Source: Methylococcaceae bacterium
GTDB taxonomy: Bacteria; Pseudomonadota; Gammaproteobacteria; Methylococcales; Methylomonadaceae
Direction: 5' to 3'
DNA: 64,000 nucleotides
NCBI GenBank assembly: GCA_016715325.1
Contig: JADKAL010000005.1
Span: 1-64,000, forward strand
The first letter of the stretch is position 1. The number at the start of each line of letters is the position of its first letter. Position numbers and translations under genes: made by a program. Below the pieces are notes generated by a model. The model worked only from the letters and a program-made list of their open reading frames with translations. It did no database searches and was not told the DNA's origin. Of this stretch, positions 29,051-38,437 are shown piece after piece.

Positions 29051-30884
29051 CTAATCATTGTCGTAATCGACAGCAAATAAACTCGACGCACCGGTTTCAG
29101 CCGATGAAGCCGCCAGCCTGAAGCGATGGAACAATTCGCGACCGCTACCGTAATTATGGTTCTTAGCCGTATTGGGCGCCGGTGTGCGGGCATTGAATTC
29201 GGCGTCTTCGACCAAAGCATTGATTTCACCGGTTTGCAGATTCATAGAGATGATGTCGCCGTCGCGGACTTTCGCCAGCGGGCCGCCGGAAATACATTCC
29301 GGGCACATATGAATTGCGGAAGGGACTTTACCTGATGCGCCCGACATCCGTCCGTCGGTCACGAGCGCGACCTTGAATCCCTTGTCTTGGAGTACGCCGA
29401 GCGGCGGTGTCAATTTATGCAGCTCAGGCATACCGTTCGACCGCGGGCCTTGGAAGCGGAGCACGGCGACAAAGTCCTTTTCCAGTTCGCCGCGTTTGAA
29501 AGCCGCCAAAAAATCTTCCTGATCGTCAAAAACGATGGCTGGGGCTTCAACAATTTGGTGTTCAGGAGCCACTGCCGATAATTTAGAGACGCCGCGCCCC
29601 AAATTGCCGTGCATCACGTGCAATCCGCCGCCGGTCGCAAACGGGTTTGCCACGGTGCTCAGGACGTCTTTATCCAGCGATTCTGCCGGAACCGGTTTCC
29701 AAACCAATTTATCGTCGATTAGCCTTGGTTCCTGGGTGTAATAATTCATGCCGGGTTGATCGCCTACCGTCAGCACATCCTCGTGCAATAAACCGTTACG
29801 GAGCAGTTCCGCAATCAAAACGCCCATGCCGCCCGCCGCCTGGAAATGGTTTACGTCGGCGGGGCCGTTCGGGTAAATTTTTGCGATGAGCGGCACGGCT
29901 TTGGAAATCCGGTCGAAATCGTCCCAGTTCAGCACAATGCCGGAGGCGCGGGCAATGGCGATCAAGTGCATGGTATGGTTGGTTGAGCCGCCGGTCGCCA
30001 GCAAGCCGATGACGGCATTGATGACGGCTTTTTCGTCAACGACATGGGCGATAGGCCGGAAATCGTTGCCCAACGCAGTAAATTTCAGGACTTGTTTAGC
30101 CGCCGCTTTGGTCAGTTCGTCGCGCAGCGGTGTGTAAGGATTGATGAAAGAGCTGCCGGGCAAATGTAAGCCCATGATTTCCATCATCATCTGGTTGCTG
30201 TTTGCGGTGCCGTAAAAAAGTGCAGGTACCGGCGCTATGGTACGAAGCGGATTCCGCGGCCAGCAATTCTTCCCGTCCGATTTGTCCGACCGCATAGGCT
30301 TGGCGGGCGCGGGCTTTTTCCTTATTGGTAATCCCGCTCGGCATCGGGCCTGCCGGGACGAAAACCGCCGGTAAATGCCCGAAGCTCAGTGCGCCGATGA
30401 GCAAACCCGGTACGATTTTGTCGCACACGCCCAAATACAACGCACCGTCGAACATGTTATGACTCATGCCGATGGCGGTGGACATCGCAATTAAATCGCG
30501 GCTGAACAGCGACATTTCCATGCCGTGCTGGCCTTGGGTAATGCCGTCACACATCGCCGGAACGCCGCCCGCCACCTGCGCCACGCCGCCCGCTTCATGG
30601 ATCGCCGCCTTGATTAAATCGGGCGCATCTTTATAAGGTTGATGCGCCGATAGCATGTCGTTGTAAGAGGTGATAATCGCGATGTTGGCTTTTTTATCGC
30701 TCCTTAAATCGGCTTTGTCGCTTGTATTACACGCCGCAAAACCGTGCGCCAGATTGCCGCACGGCAACGTCGAACGGGTCGGCCCTTGTTTGGCGATACC
30801 GTCGATATATTTAAGGTAGGCCGACCGCGTTTTATGGCTGCGTTCAATGACTTCTTGGGTAACTTTTTCGATGACGGGATGCAT
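29051..30884 (-). pseudogene. edd: 6-phosphogluconate dehydratase, one frameshift
   Basis: Iron-sulfur dehydratase making KDPG from 6-phosphogluconate. The 5' part (30884 back to about 30220) has [20 protein letters not shown] with the cluster cysteine and [19 protein letters not shown]. The 3' part, in another frame, has [20 protein letters not shown]. They join as [19 protein letters not shown] if one base is removed from the six-A run (plus strand) at 30214-30219, giving about 610 residues, the normal length. Because both halves are otherwise perfect and the pathway partners are intact, a sequencing indel is far more likely than a real mutation. Confidence 0.93.
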
Positions 30885-30953
30885 GGTATTTTCTCTAATC
30901 TGTGAATCAATTCAATTTTGGGGAGGAATGTGGTTTTGACCTGCTTTGACTTC

Positions 30954-31142
30954 CTATTGTGCAAAATGCAGCCAGATCATTTTGGGTTTATCGTCGGGTT
31001 CAAAATGACAATCGACTGCTTCGCGTACTTTGCAGTGCAGATCGTCCAGATTATCGGCATCCGTGAAAATAGACGCGTCTAAAGCCCTTGTCATAAAACC
31101 GACCTCAGGTGCGTCTTCAACTAAGAATATGATATTGTTCAT
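30954..31142 (-). CDS. Small HicB-like protein
   Basis: 62 residues: MNNIIFLVEDAPEVGFMTRALDASIFTDADNLDDLH followed by a short tail with DDKPKMIWLHF (read as two segments). This is the beta-rich half of a HicB-type antitoxin fold, found in many small proteins next to HicA toxins. No HicA partner is next to it, only edd downstream and a lipoprotein gene upstream, so it is probably an orphan. Its length is near that of relatives, so it need not be truncated. Confidence 0.65.
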   Translation of the reverse strand: MNNIIFLVEDAPEVGFMTRALDASIFTDADNLDDLHCKVREAVDCHFEPDDKPKMIWLHFAQ

Positions 31143-31187
31143 ATTGTTTCTTACCTTATACCACTATGGAGTTATGTATGGCGTGTC

Positions 31188-32258
31188 TCAACCCGGCCTA
31201 CGTGCTAACAAGGAATCAAAAGATACAGGTGTCCCCACTTTTTGCTCTTCGCCAAACCACAACTTACTGTCACTCCGCATAAAACCAGTACGACCTGTAA
31301 GTTCAAAGATCATACCGTGAGTTATAATTTGCGGTTCAACAGGTGATAATGTAGATTTTTCAATATTGAACACCCACGGTTTGTTACCATGAAACTTGGG
31401 TTCGAATGACTCTACCAATAGCGTGTTCTCGCTCAGTTTAGCGTAATGACTGGTAAGAAATTCGCCAGTTGCCCAAAAGGTTTCTTTACCGGATTCTAAG
31501 TTAACCATCATGAAATTCGAGGACGTTTTAGAGACAATAGCCTTGCCGCCAAGCATCAAAGCAGGTGTCGCTGATGAAACGCGATGTTGAGTATGAAACT
31601 CTTTAATTACCGAACCTTTAATTCCTTCTGGGTTACGTTCGTGTTCAATAAGCGAAAAAGTATCATTCGAACCGACTAGTACTCGTGGTGGCGAATTGCT
31701 AACTGGAAGTGCCCAACTTTGGTAACGCAGGCTAATTGCGTGAGGTTCAATTTTTGCTGTCTTGAAATCAATATAGGACAGTGTCGAATTTTTGCTATCG
31801 CTTACTAAGGCTGCGGATATTTCAGGTAACCATGTATAAAATTCATTAATATCTCTGGTTTCCCAAAGTTTTTTGCCGGATTCGGTATCGACGAATATAA
31901 CTGTATTATTACTGATCTCAATAGCAGCAACCCGACCGTTTGGGGACAGAAATACATCGTCACTGCCAAATGGTCGAGTTGAAGGCATATCGGCGATTTT
32001 CTTACCACTCGGTATTTCTATTGAAATAAATTCAAAACTGTTAATTTTCAATACTGCAACCCCAGAACGAGAAGAAGTGTGAACAGAAAACACAGTTTTT
32101 CCATCAATAGTTGGAATCTCAGCAAGAGAGCCAAGTGGTGTTAATGGATGCAATGAGGGTTGGAAAATAAGATCATCTACTCGTAGGTTAACACTCAATT
32201 TTTCACTGCATCCAATAATAGAATAACAAAGTAGGGCGATAAATATATTAGTTTTCAT
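31188..32258 (-). CDS. Lipoprotein with beta-propeller-like repeats, unknown role
   Basis: 356 residues. The signal peptide MKTNIFIALLCYSIIGC ends in a lipobox (IIG|C), so the protein is probably anchored to the outer membrane. The rest consists of strand-rich units with SPNGRVAAIEIS, TVIFVDTESGKKLWET and MMVNLESGKETFWATGE, like the blades of a PQQ- or YncE-type propeller. No catalytic residues stand out. It lies between toxin-antitoxin relics and an orphan HicB-like gene inside the central-carbon block, probably a later insertion. I do not assign a function. Confidence 0.65.
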   Translation of the reverse strand: MKTNIFIALLCYSIIGCSEKLSVNLRVDDLIFQPSLHPLTPLGSLAEIPTIDGKTVFSVHTSSRSGVAVLKINSFEFISIEIPSGKKIADMPSTRPFGSDDVFLSPNGRVAAIEISNNTVIFVDTESGKKLWETRDINEFYTWLPEISAALVSDSKNSTLSYIDFKTAKIEPHAISLRYQSWALPVSNSPPRVLVGSNDTFSLIEHERNPEGIKGSVIKEFHTQHRVSSATPALMLGGKAIVSKTSSNFMMVNLESGKETFWATGEFLTSHYAKLSENTLLVESFEPKFHGNKPWVFNIEKSTLSPVEPQIITHGMIFELTGRTGFMRSDSKLWFGEEQKVGTPVSFDSLLARRPG

Positions 32259-32280
32259 GAGCTTAATGATCTTTTATTTT

Positions 32281-32370
32281 TTAGAAAAATAATTATACTT
32301 TCTTGCTATAAGGCGTTCATCACCTTCTAAAATACTATATTAAGGCATGGGTATTCAGCAAATACGGCAT
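32281..32370 (-). pseudogene. VapC-type PIN toxin remnant
   Basis: A start at 32370, overlapping the antitoxin end by 16 bases as usual in such pairs, reads MPYLLNTHALI and then meets TAG exactly where the PIN family has Trp (DTHALIW). A frame change then restores LEGDERLIARKYNYF and a stop at 32281. The remaining 100 or so residues, with the other acidic residues of the nuclease, are gone. The toxin is dead. Confidence 0.7.
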
Positions 32371-32579
32371 AACATATACTCGCTGAAATCAGCTAAAGAA
32401 GCATCAAAATCATCTCCCATCGAAATAACGAGACCTTTCATGCAGCCAAACTGCCGTTTCGAAATTGTTTTTTTGTGAGTGCGTAATTTCGTTATGATTT
32501 CTTCTAACTCCAGCAAAGATTCTTCCGGGAGTTGGTCAATCTGGCGGATTAGATTCAATTTGTGTTCTGCGATATTCAT
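32355..32579 (-). CDS. DUF2281-like antitoxin of a decayed PIN toxin pair
   Basis: 74 residues. The helical N-terminus (AEHKLNLIRQIDQLPEESLLELEEIITKLR, in shorter pieces) is a dimerisation region. The C-terminal segment MKGLVISMGDDFDASLADFSEYM is the toxin-blocking tail found in antitoxins paired with PIN toxins. It is intact, but the toxin frame that should follow is broken (see 32281-32370). It lies just downstream of zwf (53-bp gap, same strand) and may be kept by polar transcription only. Confidence 0.7.
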   Translation of the reverse strand: MNIAEHKLNLIRQIDQLPEESLLELEEIITKLRTHKKTISKRQFGCMKGLVISMGDDFDASLADFSEYMLCRIC

Positions 32580-32632
32580 CGTAACCTCTCGAGTCGAAAA
32601 AATGCGCTATTTCGCATTGCTTGCTTACAGCC

Positions 32633-34102
32633 TTACTCCTCCCAAGCCCTGCCATCCCTAGCCAGTAACGCTACTGAAGCAATCGGTCCCCACGTACCCG
32701 CAGGATATGACTTAGGTGATTCGTTGTAATGCCGCCATGCATCCTGGATTGAATCCACCCAGGTCCATGCTTGTTCGATTTCTTCGCGGCTCAGGAACAA
32801 GGTGGGATTGCCGCGCATGGCTTCCAATACTAGTTTTTCGTAACCGCCGAAGATGCGGTTCTTTTTGAATGCGTCGGAAAAACTTAAGTCCAGCCGGGTT
32901 TTCTGTAATTTGATATGTTCGTCGATACCCGGAATCTTGTTCAACATTTCGATTTCCACGCCTTCGTTCGGTTGCAGGTGAATGATCAGTTTGTTGGGCG
33001 GCAAATCCCTAAAGCTGTCCTTGAAGATGTTGTGCGGAAGTTGTTTGAAATAAACGACAATTTCCGTCCGTTTTCCCATCAAGCGTTTACCGGTGCGTAG
33101 ATAAAACGGCACGCCCGCCCAACGCCAGTTATCGATATCGACACGTAACGCCACAAAGCTTTCCGTGGTGCTTTTGGTATCAGCACCTTCTTCTTCAAGG
33201 TAGCCCGGGACGTTTGCGCCTTTGATATAACCGCCGGTATATTGTCCGCGTACGGTTTTTTCGTCCACATTGTTGCTGGTAATGGGGCGAAGTGCTTTGA
33301 GTACTTTGATCTTTTCGTTATGGATGCTATTGGCTTCCAAGTTAACCGGCGGTTCCATCGCGATAAACGTCAGGATTTGCAGCAAGTGATTCTGCAACAT
33401 ATCGCGTAATTGCCCGGTTTTATCGAAATACTCCCAGCGGCCTTCAATGCCGACTTCTTCCGCAACGGTGATCTGTATGTGGTCGATAGTATTGTGATTC
33501 CAGTTGGTCGTAAAGATCGAATTGGCGAAACGCAGTGCCAACAAATTCAAAACAGTCTCTTTGCCCAGATAATGGTCGATCCGGAAAACTTGGTCTTCGC
33601 TGAACACTTTGGCGACTTCGTCGTTGATTTCTTGCGAGGATTTCAAATCGTGGCCGATGGGTTTTTCCATCACCATCCGCGATTCGTTCGTCAAAACCCC
33701 CGAATGTGCAAGCCCTTGGCAGATGTTTTTAAACAAAAACGGCGCGACTGCAAAATAATTTACTAGAACACGGGTATTGGAATCGGTAACCGTATTTAAG
33801 ACTTTGTACTGTTCGACTTGCGTCAGATCCATTTTGACGTACGACAATCTTGCAGAAAAACGATCCCAAACGTCATCGATAAGCGTTTCGCTGGAAAATT
33901 CTTGTAAGCTTTTTCGAGCGATTTCGATAAATTCCGTCGTGTTGACTTCGTGGCGATCAACTCCGGTGATCCGGGTTTCCGGTTCGATTAAATTCGCATG
34001 TTCAAGGCGGTAAAGGGAAATAAATAGTTTGCGGCGGGATAAGTCACCCAAAGCGCCGTAAATGACTAAATCGCAAGGTTTATAAGGCTTTTTTTCCTTC
34101 AT
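32633..34102 (-). CDS. zwf: Glucose-6-phosphate dehydrogenase
   Basis: Oxidises glucose-6-phosphate to 6-phosphogluconolactone with NAD(P)+, the first step toward the Entner-Doudoroff and pentose-phosphate routes. It has 489 residues. The nucleotide-binding start VIYGALGDLSRRKLF (GxxGDL) is intact, and the substrate motif RIDHYLGKE with its catalytic histidine lies near residue 172-180. KTGQLRDMLQNHLLQ and FYLRTGKRL are typical. It is the first gene of the minus-strand block that also contains edd, eda and gltA. The opposite strand beyond its start carries a separate promoter. Confidence 0.97.
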   Translation of the reverse strand: MKEKKPYKPCDLVIYGALGDLSRRKLFISLYRLEHANLIEPETRITGVDRHEVNTTEFIEIARKSLQEFSSETLIDDVWDRFSARLSYVKMDLTQVEQYKVLNTVTDSNTRVLVNYFAVAPFLFKNICQGLAHSGVLTNESRMVMEKPIGHDLKSSQEINDEVAKVFSEDQVFRIDHYLGKETVLNLLALRFANSIFTTNWNHNTIDHIQITVAEEVGIEGRWEYFDKTGQLRDMLQNHLLQILTFIAMEPPVNLEANSIHNEKIKVLKALRPITSNNVDEKTVRGQYTGGYIKGANVPGYLEEEGADTKSTTESFVALRVDIDNWRWAGVPFYLRTGKRLMGKRTEIVVYFKQLPHNIFKDSFRDLPPNKLIIHLQPNEGVEIEMLNKIPGIDEHIKLQKTRLDLSFSDAFKKNRIFGGYEKLVLEAMRGNPTLFLSREEIEQAWTWVDSIQDAWRHYNESPKSYPAGTWGPIASVALLARDGRAWEE

Positions 34103-34516
34103 AGGTTCCAGGTCGGCTAAGCAGGGTTTTAAAAAATAAGGTTTCGATTATTATCGATTGAAATTGCTGCAAAACATTATCTCAAAGTTTAGCGATGCAG
34201 GCACAGATAATGGTAGGAGATTATCTTTGGGAGTATTGTTCTATAAAAGCCTGTCCTTTCGCGGTTATATCTCATTTGAAGTCACCGAGTTGTTTTAAAA
34301 TCAAGAAACAGCTTGATTGATAGCAACAGTAAAAGATAGTTGGAAGATATGGAATAGAAAGAAGCGAATCGAAAATATCTTGACAGGTACAAGTGTCGTG
34401 CCTATAGTATTGAATCGAAACTATATGTCTTGGCACTTGCTGTTTTCAGTCTAAGTTAGCGCAAACAAATAGTTGAAATAGCTTTTTTTCATTCCGTATT
34501 TTAAAGAGGAACAAAC
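34103..34516. other. Divergent intergenic region between zwf and orf34517
   Basis: About 410 bp, AT-rich, no gene seen. It contains the strong promoter at 34380-34408 and should also contain the zwf promoter on the other strand, which I could not pin down. Confidence 0.5.
34380..34408 (+). promoter_or_regulatory. Sigma-70-type promoter
   Basis: TTGACA, a 17-bp spacer and TATAGT form an almost ideal promoter. Transcription would start near 34415 and read the small secreted-protein gene after a leader of about 100 bases. Confidence 0.7.
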
Positions 34517-34876
34517 ATGAACTTGGTTAAGCTTGCTATTGCATTTTTTTTTGCTTTACTGCTGATTGGTAATGCCAAAGCTGCAGGTGCCCCGGTAAAT
34601 GAAGACTTCGGGTTAGTAAAATCGCTTTGCGACGACATGGTTGAATTGGCAAAGAAAGGAAATAAAGACGGGGTTGTGGAATTGGCCGATGCCGCGTTGA
34701 AATTATCGGAAGCAATGCGAAGAGACAATTCAATGGCAATCGATAAGTTTAGACCTAAGCTTAGATACGCTAAAAAAGCAGCAAAACTAGGGGATTTTAA
34801 CGCCGCTATCGGGTTTCTTGAGGAGGCAAAACTGTACATGAGACCGACAGCTGCGGCATGGGACGGCGGTTCTTAA
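34517..34876 (+). CDS. Small periplasmic helical protein
   Basis: 119 residues. A signal peptide (MNLVKLAIAFFFALLLIGNAKA, in parts; cleavage near residue 22) is followed by a helical domain with repeated pieces like ELAKKGNKDGVVELADAALKLSEA and KKAAKLGDFNAAIGFLEEAKL. This layout recalls small four-helix metal-binding proteins (SmbP-like), but the usual many histidines are missing, so the likeness is in fold only. It has AGAGGA upstream of the start and a strong promoter. Its 3' end is followed directly by a MITE-like element. Confidence 0.65.
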   Translation: MNLVKLAIAFFFALLLIGNAKAAGAPVNEDFGLVKSLCDDMVELAKKGNKDGVVELADAALKLSEAMRRDNSMAIDKFRPKLRYAKKAAKLGDFNAAIGFLEEAKLYMRPTAAAWDGGS

Positions 34877-34880
34877 AAGT

Positions 34881-35068
34881 TATTCTTACCCGTGGTGCAT
34901 TTGGAGAAAAAGCACTCAATTTTCCATAAATGTATTGGTTGAAGATGACAGATATTGGTCTGTTTAAGGTGTAGAAACGGTCGATATGACCGATCTTTTT
35001 ATAAATTTTGGCTAAAAACCATGCGCCTTCACAGGTATAAATACCCAAATGCACCACGGGTTATTCTT
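34881..35068. mobile_element. MITE-like element with 17-bp TIRs and 7-bp target duplication
   Basis: The core 34888-35061 (174 bp) begins ACCCGTGGTGCATTTGG and ends with its exact reverse complement CCAAATGCACCACGGGT. It is flanked on both sides by the same 7 bp, TATTCTT (34881-34887 and 35062-35068), the mark of transposition. No transposase fits in 174 bp, so it is a non-autonomous element mobilised by a related insertion sequence. A small internal hairpin CGGTC-N5-GACCG lies near 34978. The IS family is not assigned. Confidence 0.8.
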
Positions 35069-35182
35069 TTGTTTGTATACTTTTTTTCTTTGTCCGGCAT
35101 GTTGATTTGTAATACTAAATCTTAACAGGGTAAGAAGCCGAAGTTTACACGGACGTTTTTTTAGCGTTGAATAGTTAGCATT

Positions 35183-35980
35183 TTACCGGTGCAATATCAG
35201 TTCTTTTACCAGTTTACTTCCGAAATAAGCCAAGAGAAGAAAAACAAAACCTACTAAAGTCCACTTAATCGCGGTTTGTCCTCGCCAGCCGTAACGCTTG
35301 CGTCCGATCAGTAATCCGGAAAAGATCAACCAGGCAAGAATCGAAAGAAACGTTTTATGCGCTTGATGTTGCGCGAAAATGTCGTCTACAAACATGAATC
35401 CGCTAATGAGAGCGGTGCTCAAAAAAATCAGCCCTGCACCGATCATTTGAAACAATAGCGACTCCATTGTTTCCAAAGACGGCATCGATTGTATGTAGCG
35501 TTTCGGCGGATGGCTTCTTAGTTGCTGGTTTTGCACAACGAGTAAAACAGCTTGTAAGGCAGCGATGTTCAATAGACTGAATGCAATGATCGATGACAAC
35601 ACATGAAGACTTAATTGCCAGCTATGCGTATTGAGAGAGCGCTGTTTTTCCGGGAAGCAGATATCTAAAATCAACATTAACGCGGCGATAGGAAAAACAA
35701 ATATCCCCAAATTTTCAACCGGTTTACTCAGCATTGCGGACGTCAACAGCAAAGCTACGATAAGCGAGACGAGAGAGGCCATACTAAAAAGACTGAAATT
35801 GAAACCATCATTTTCTAAGACGGTGGTCGTTAAACTGATGATATGGAGTGCAATTGCACTGAAGGCCCAACGTACGGCTTGCGGTATTCTGCCGGTGCTT
35901 TGATGATGCAGCCTTATTATCTTCACAGTGCTGACCGTATAAGCACAGATTGCTACAGTGGCAAGAAAATAAGTATTCAT
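35183..35980 (-). CDS. ypjD: CcsA-family inner-membrane protein (YpjD-like)
   Basis: 265 residues from the ATG at 35980 (MNTYFLATVAICA), close to the length of E. coli YpjD. The longer open frame starting at 36094 would add a polar extension absent in relatives. About eight membrane helices carry the CcsA/HemX-like pattern, with LSLHVLSSIIAFSLLNIAALQA (in pieces) and the histidine region AQHQAHKTFLSILAWLIF. The gene is placed divergently next to ffh, an arrangement conserved in many gammaproteobacteria. CcsA relatives handle heme for cytochrome c; the precise role of YpjD is not settled. Confidence 0.85.
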   Translation of the reverse strand: MNTYFLATVAICAYTVSTVKIIRLHHQSTGRIPQAVRWAFSAIALHIISLTTTVLENDGFNFSLFSMASLVSLIVALLLTSAMLSKPVENLGIFVFPIAALMLILDICFPEKQRSLNTHSWQLSLHVLSSIIAFSLLNIAALQAVLLVVQNQQLRSHPPKRYIQSMPSLETMESLLFQMIGAGLIFLSTALISGFMFVDDIFAQHQAHKTFLSILAWLIFSGLLIGRKRYGWRGQTAIKWTLVGFVFLLLAYFGSKLVKELILHR

Positions 35981-36203
35981 CTGAATATCGGGCTCTGATT
36001 TGAAATAAATATAACGTCTAGCGTTGATTAACGCGGTCGTATCGAATTTTTCCAGTTGGCAGTGACCGGAGTGTAAGCTATTAGCATTCGACATTCAAAA
36101 ACGCCATCGGATGTAATACTAATAGCTCCTATGTTAATATACCCGATTTAAAGCTCAGGCGCATTGGCGTCTGAAATGATTACTCAATTCTATAGACCAA
36201 GCC

Positions 36204-37559
36204 ATGTTCGATAACTTAACCGACCGATTAAGCAGTACCCTTAAAAAGCTCAAAGGCCAGGGTAGACTGACTGAAGAAAATATCAAGGAAACCTTACGAG
36301 AAGTACGGATGGCCCTGCTTGAGGCCGATGTTGCTTTGCCTGTTGTCACGGATTTTATTGAACAAGTCAAAAACGGCGCATTGGGGCAAGAAGTACAGAA
36401 CAGCTTAACCCCAGGGCAAGCGATGATCAAATTGGTGCAAGCCGAATTGGTCAAGGTCATGGGCAGCGCCAACGAAAAGCTGAATCTGAATGCGGTTCCG
36501 CCGGCAATCATTCTGATGGCGGGCTTACAAGGCGCGGGTAAAACGACTACGGTTGCGAAGCTTGGCAAGTGGCTGAAAGAAAACCAGAAGAAAAAAGTCG
36601 GCGTAGTCAGTGTGGATATTTACCGTCCCGCCGCTATCAAACAATTAGAAACGTTGGCGGAAAGTTTATCGCTGGACTTTTTCGATAGCGATGTCAGCCA
36701 AAATCCGGTCGATATTGCGCAAAAAGCCATCGATGCAGGCCGACGGAAGTTTTTGGATGTCATTATTGTCGATACGGCAGGCCGTTTGCATGTCGATGAA
36801 GACATGATGGCCGAGATTAAGGCTTTACACGCGGCTATCAAGCCGGTCGAAACCTTATTCGTCGTCGACAGCATGACCGGACAGGACGCCGCCGTTACGG
36901 CAAAGGCGTTTAACGATGCACTTCCGTTAACTGGTGTTATTCTGACGAAAGCGGACGGCGACGCCAGAGGCGGTGCGGCGTTGTCGATTCGTCACATTAC
37001 CGGCAAACCGATCAAATTTATCGGTGTCGGCGAAAAAGCCGATGCGCTGGAGCCTTTCCATCCTGACCGGTTAGCCTCCCGAATATTGGGTATGGGCGAT
37101 ATGCTCAGCTTGATTGAGGATATGGAGCAACGAGTCGATAAGGAAAAAGCCGAAAAATTCGCAAAGAAAATTCAAAAAGGCAAGCCGTTCGATTTCAATG
37201 ATTTCCTTGAGCAGTTACAACAAATGCAAAGTATGGGCGGGATCGCTTCCATGCTGGATAAGCTGCCCGGAATCAATAGCGTTCCGAAAGACATGCGCAA
37301 CCAAGTCAACGACAAGATGCTGGCGCGCCAAATTGCCATTGTTCAATCCATGACGCTTCAGGAAAGGCGGTATCCCGACCTCATCAAAGGCACGCGGAAA
37401 CAACGGATTGCGGACGGATGCGGTCAGAAATTGGAAGACGTCAACCGGATGCTCAAACAATTCTTGATGATGCAGAAAATGATGAAGAAGATGAAAACCG
37501 GGAACATCGCCAACATGGTTCGCGGCATCAAAAACAATGTTCGAGGCATGAGAAGATAA
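36204..37559 (+). CDS. ffh: Signal recognition particle GTPase Ffh
   Basis: Protein half of the bacterial signal recognition particle, which carries ribosomes making membrane proteins to FtsY. It has 451 residues. The N domain is followed by the G domain with the P-loop GLQGAGKTTTVAKLG, DTAGRLHVDEDMM and LTKADGDARGGAALS. The methionine-rich M domain (about residue 330 on, with MQSMGGIASMLDKLPG) binds 4.5S RNA and signal peptides; SM.LQERRYPDLI and KGTRKQRIADGCG are typical. It is intact and lies upstream of the ribosomal operon rpsP-rimM-trmD-rplS. Confidence 0.98.
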   Translation: MFDNLTDRLSSTLKKLKGQGRLTEENIKETLREVRMALLEADVALPVVTDFIEQVKNGALGQEVQNSLTPGQAMIKLVQAELVKVMGSANEKLNLNAVPPAIILMAGLQGAGKTTTVAKLGKWLKENQKKKVGVVSVDIYRPAAIKQLETLAESLSLDFFDSDVSQNPVDIAQKAIDAGRRKFLDVIIVDTAGRLHVDEDMMAEIKALHAAIKPVETLFVVDSMTGQDAAVTAKAFNDALPLTGVILTKADGDARGGAALSIRHITGKPIKFIGVGEKADALEPFHPDRLASRILGMGDMLSLIEDMEQRVDKEKAEKFAKKIQKGKPFDFNDFLEQLQQMQSMGGIASMLDKLPGINSVPKDMRNQVNDKMLARQIAIVQSMTLQERRYPDLIKGTRKQRIADGCGQKLEDVNRMLKQFLMMQKMMKKMKTGNIANMVRGIKNNVRGMRR

Positions 37560-37665
37560 GCGAAACTTGCTAAATTGTTCGATTACATAATTAATCCTTC
37601 ACTTATTCGCTAATTCGCGTAAAATAGGCCGATTAAATTTTGTCAAAATGTTTTGAGGACATAAG

Positions 37666-37917
37666 ATGGTAACAATTCGTCTTTCCAGAGGTGGATCTAA
37701 AAATCGCCCTTTTTATCATGTTGTCGTTACCGACAGCAGAAACGGTCGTGACGGCCGTTATATCGAGAGAGTTGGTTTTTTCAATCCAATCGCTCGCGGT
37801 AAAGAACAAAAATTATCTCTCGATTCTGAGCGTGTAGTGTACTGGACTTCTAAAGGTGCCCAACCTTCCGAGCGTGTCGCTAAGTTGATTAAGGACGCAC
37901 AAAAAGCAGCTGCATAA
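37666..37917 (+). CDS. rpsP: 30S ribosomal protein S16
   Basis: Binds 16S rRNA early in assembly of the 30S subunit. It has 83 residues, with the standard N-terminus [20 protein letters not shown] and [18 protein letters not shown] precedes the ATG. It is the first gene of the four-gene operon with rimM (5-bp gap), trmD and rplS, the same order as in E. coli. Confidence 0.98.
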   Translation: MVTIRLSRGGSKNRPFYHVVVTDSRNGRDGRYIERVGFFNPIARGKEQKLSLDSERVVYWTSKGAQPSERVAKLIKDAQKAAA

Positions 37918-37922
37918 GTGTT

Positions 37923-38429
37923 TTGTCGAAACAAGACTTAATACACGTCGGTAAAATTTCCGGCGTTTTCGGTATAAAAGGCTGGTTGAAAATAATCTCT
38001 TATACCGAACCAAGAGACAATATAACCAAGTATAAACACTGGTTTCTGAAGAAAGAAAACGAGCAGAAATCGATAGATGTTATAGCAGGTCACGCTCAAG
38101 GCAAAAGTGTGGTTGCACAAGTCGAAAATGTTACCGATAGAGACCAAGCCCTACAGTTGATGGGCTGGAATATCTATATCGATTACATGCAGTTGCCGCC
38201 ACCGGAAAATGGCGAATATTATTGGGCTGACTTGGTTGGACTGGTTGTTGAAAATTTGGATGGGATTAAGTTAGGTAAAGTGGATAGTCTGTTCGAAACC
38301 GGTGCGAATGACGTGATTCTTATCAGCGGAGACCGGGAAAGAGCCGTTCCATTTTTGCAAGGACGAACTGTAAAATCGATTGATCTTGAGTCCGGCAAAA
38401 TAATCGTTGATTGGGACGCTGATTTTTAA
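37923..38429 (+). CDS. rimM: Ribosome maturation factor RimM
   Basis: Processing and assembly factor for the 3' domain of 16S rRNA and the 30S head, binding S19. It has 168 residues. The RimM N-terminal domain has [16 protein letters not shown], and the PRC-like C-terminal domain has [27 protein letters not shown] and [16 protein letters not shown]. The start appears to be TTG at 37923 because no ATG or GTG fits; TTG starts are known for operon-internal genes. It lies 5 bp from rpsP and 8 bp from trmD. Confidence 0.95.
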   Translation: MSKQDLIHVGKISGVFGIKGWLKIISYTEPRDNITKYKHWFLKKENEQKSIDVIAGHAQGKSVVAQVENVTDRDQALQLMGWNIYIDYMQLPPPENGEYYWADLVGLVVENLDGIKLGKVDSLFETGANDVILISGDRERAVPFLQGRTVKSIDLESGKIIVDWDADF

Positions 38430-38437
38430 AAATAGCC

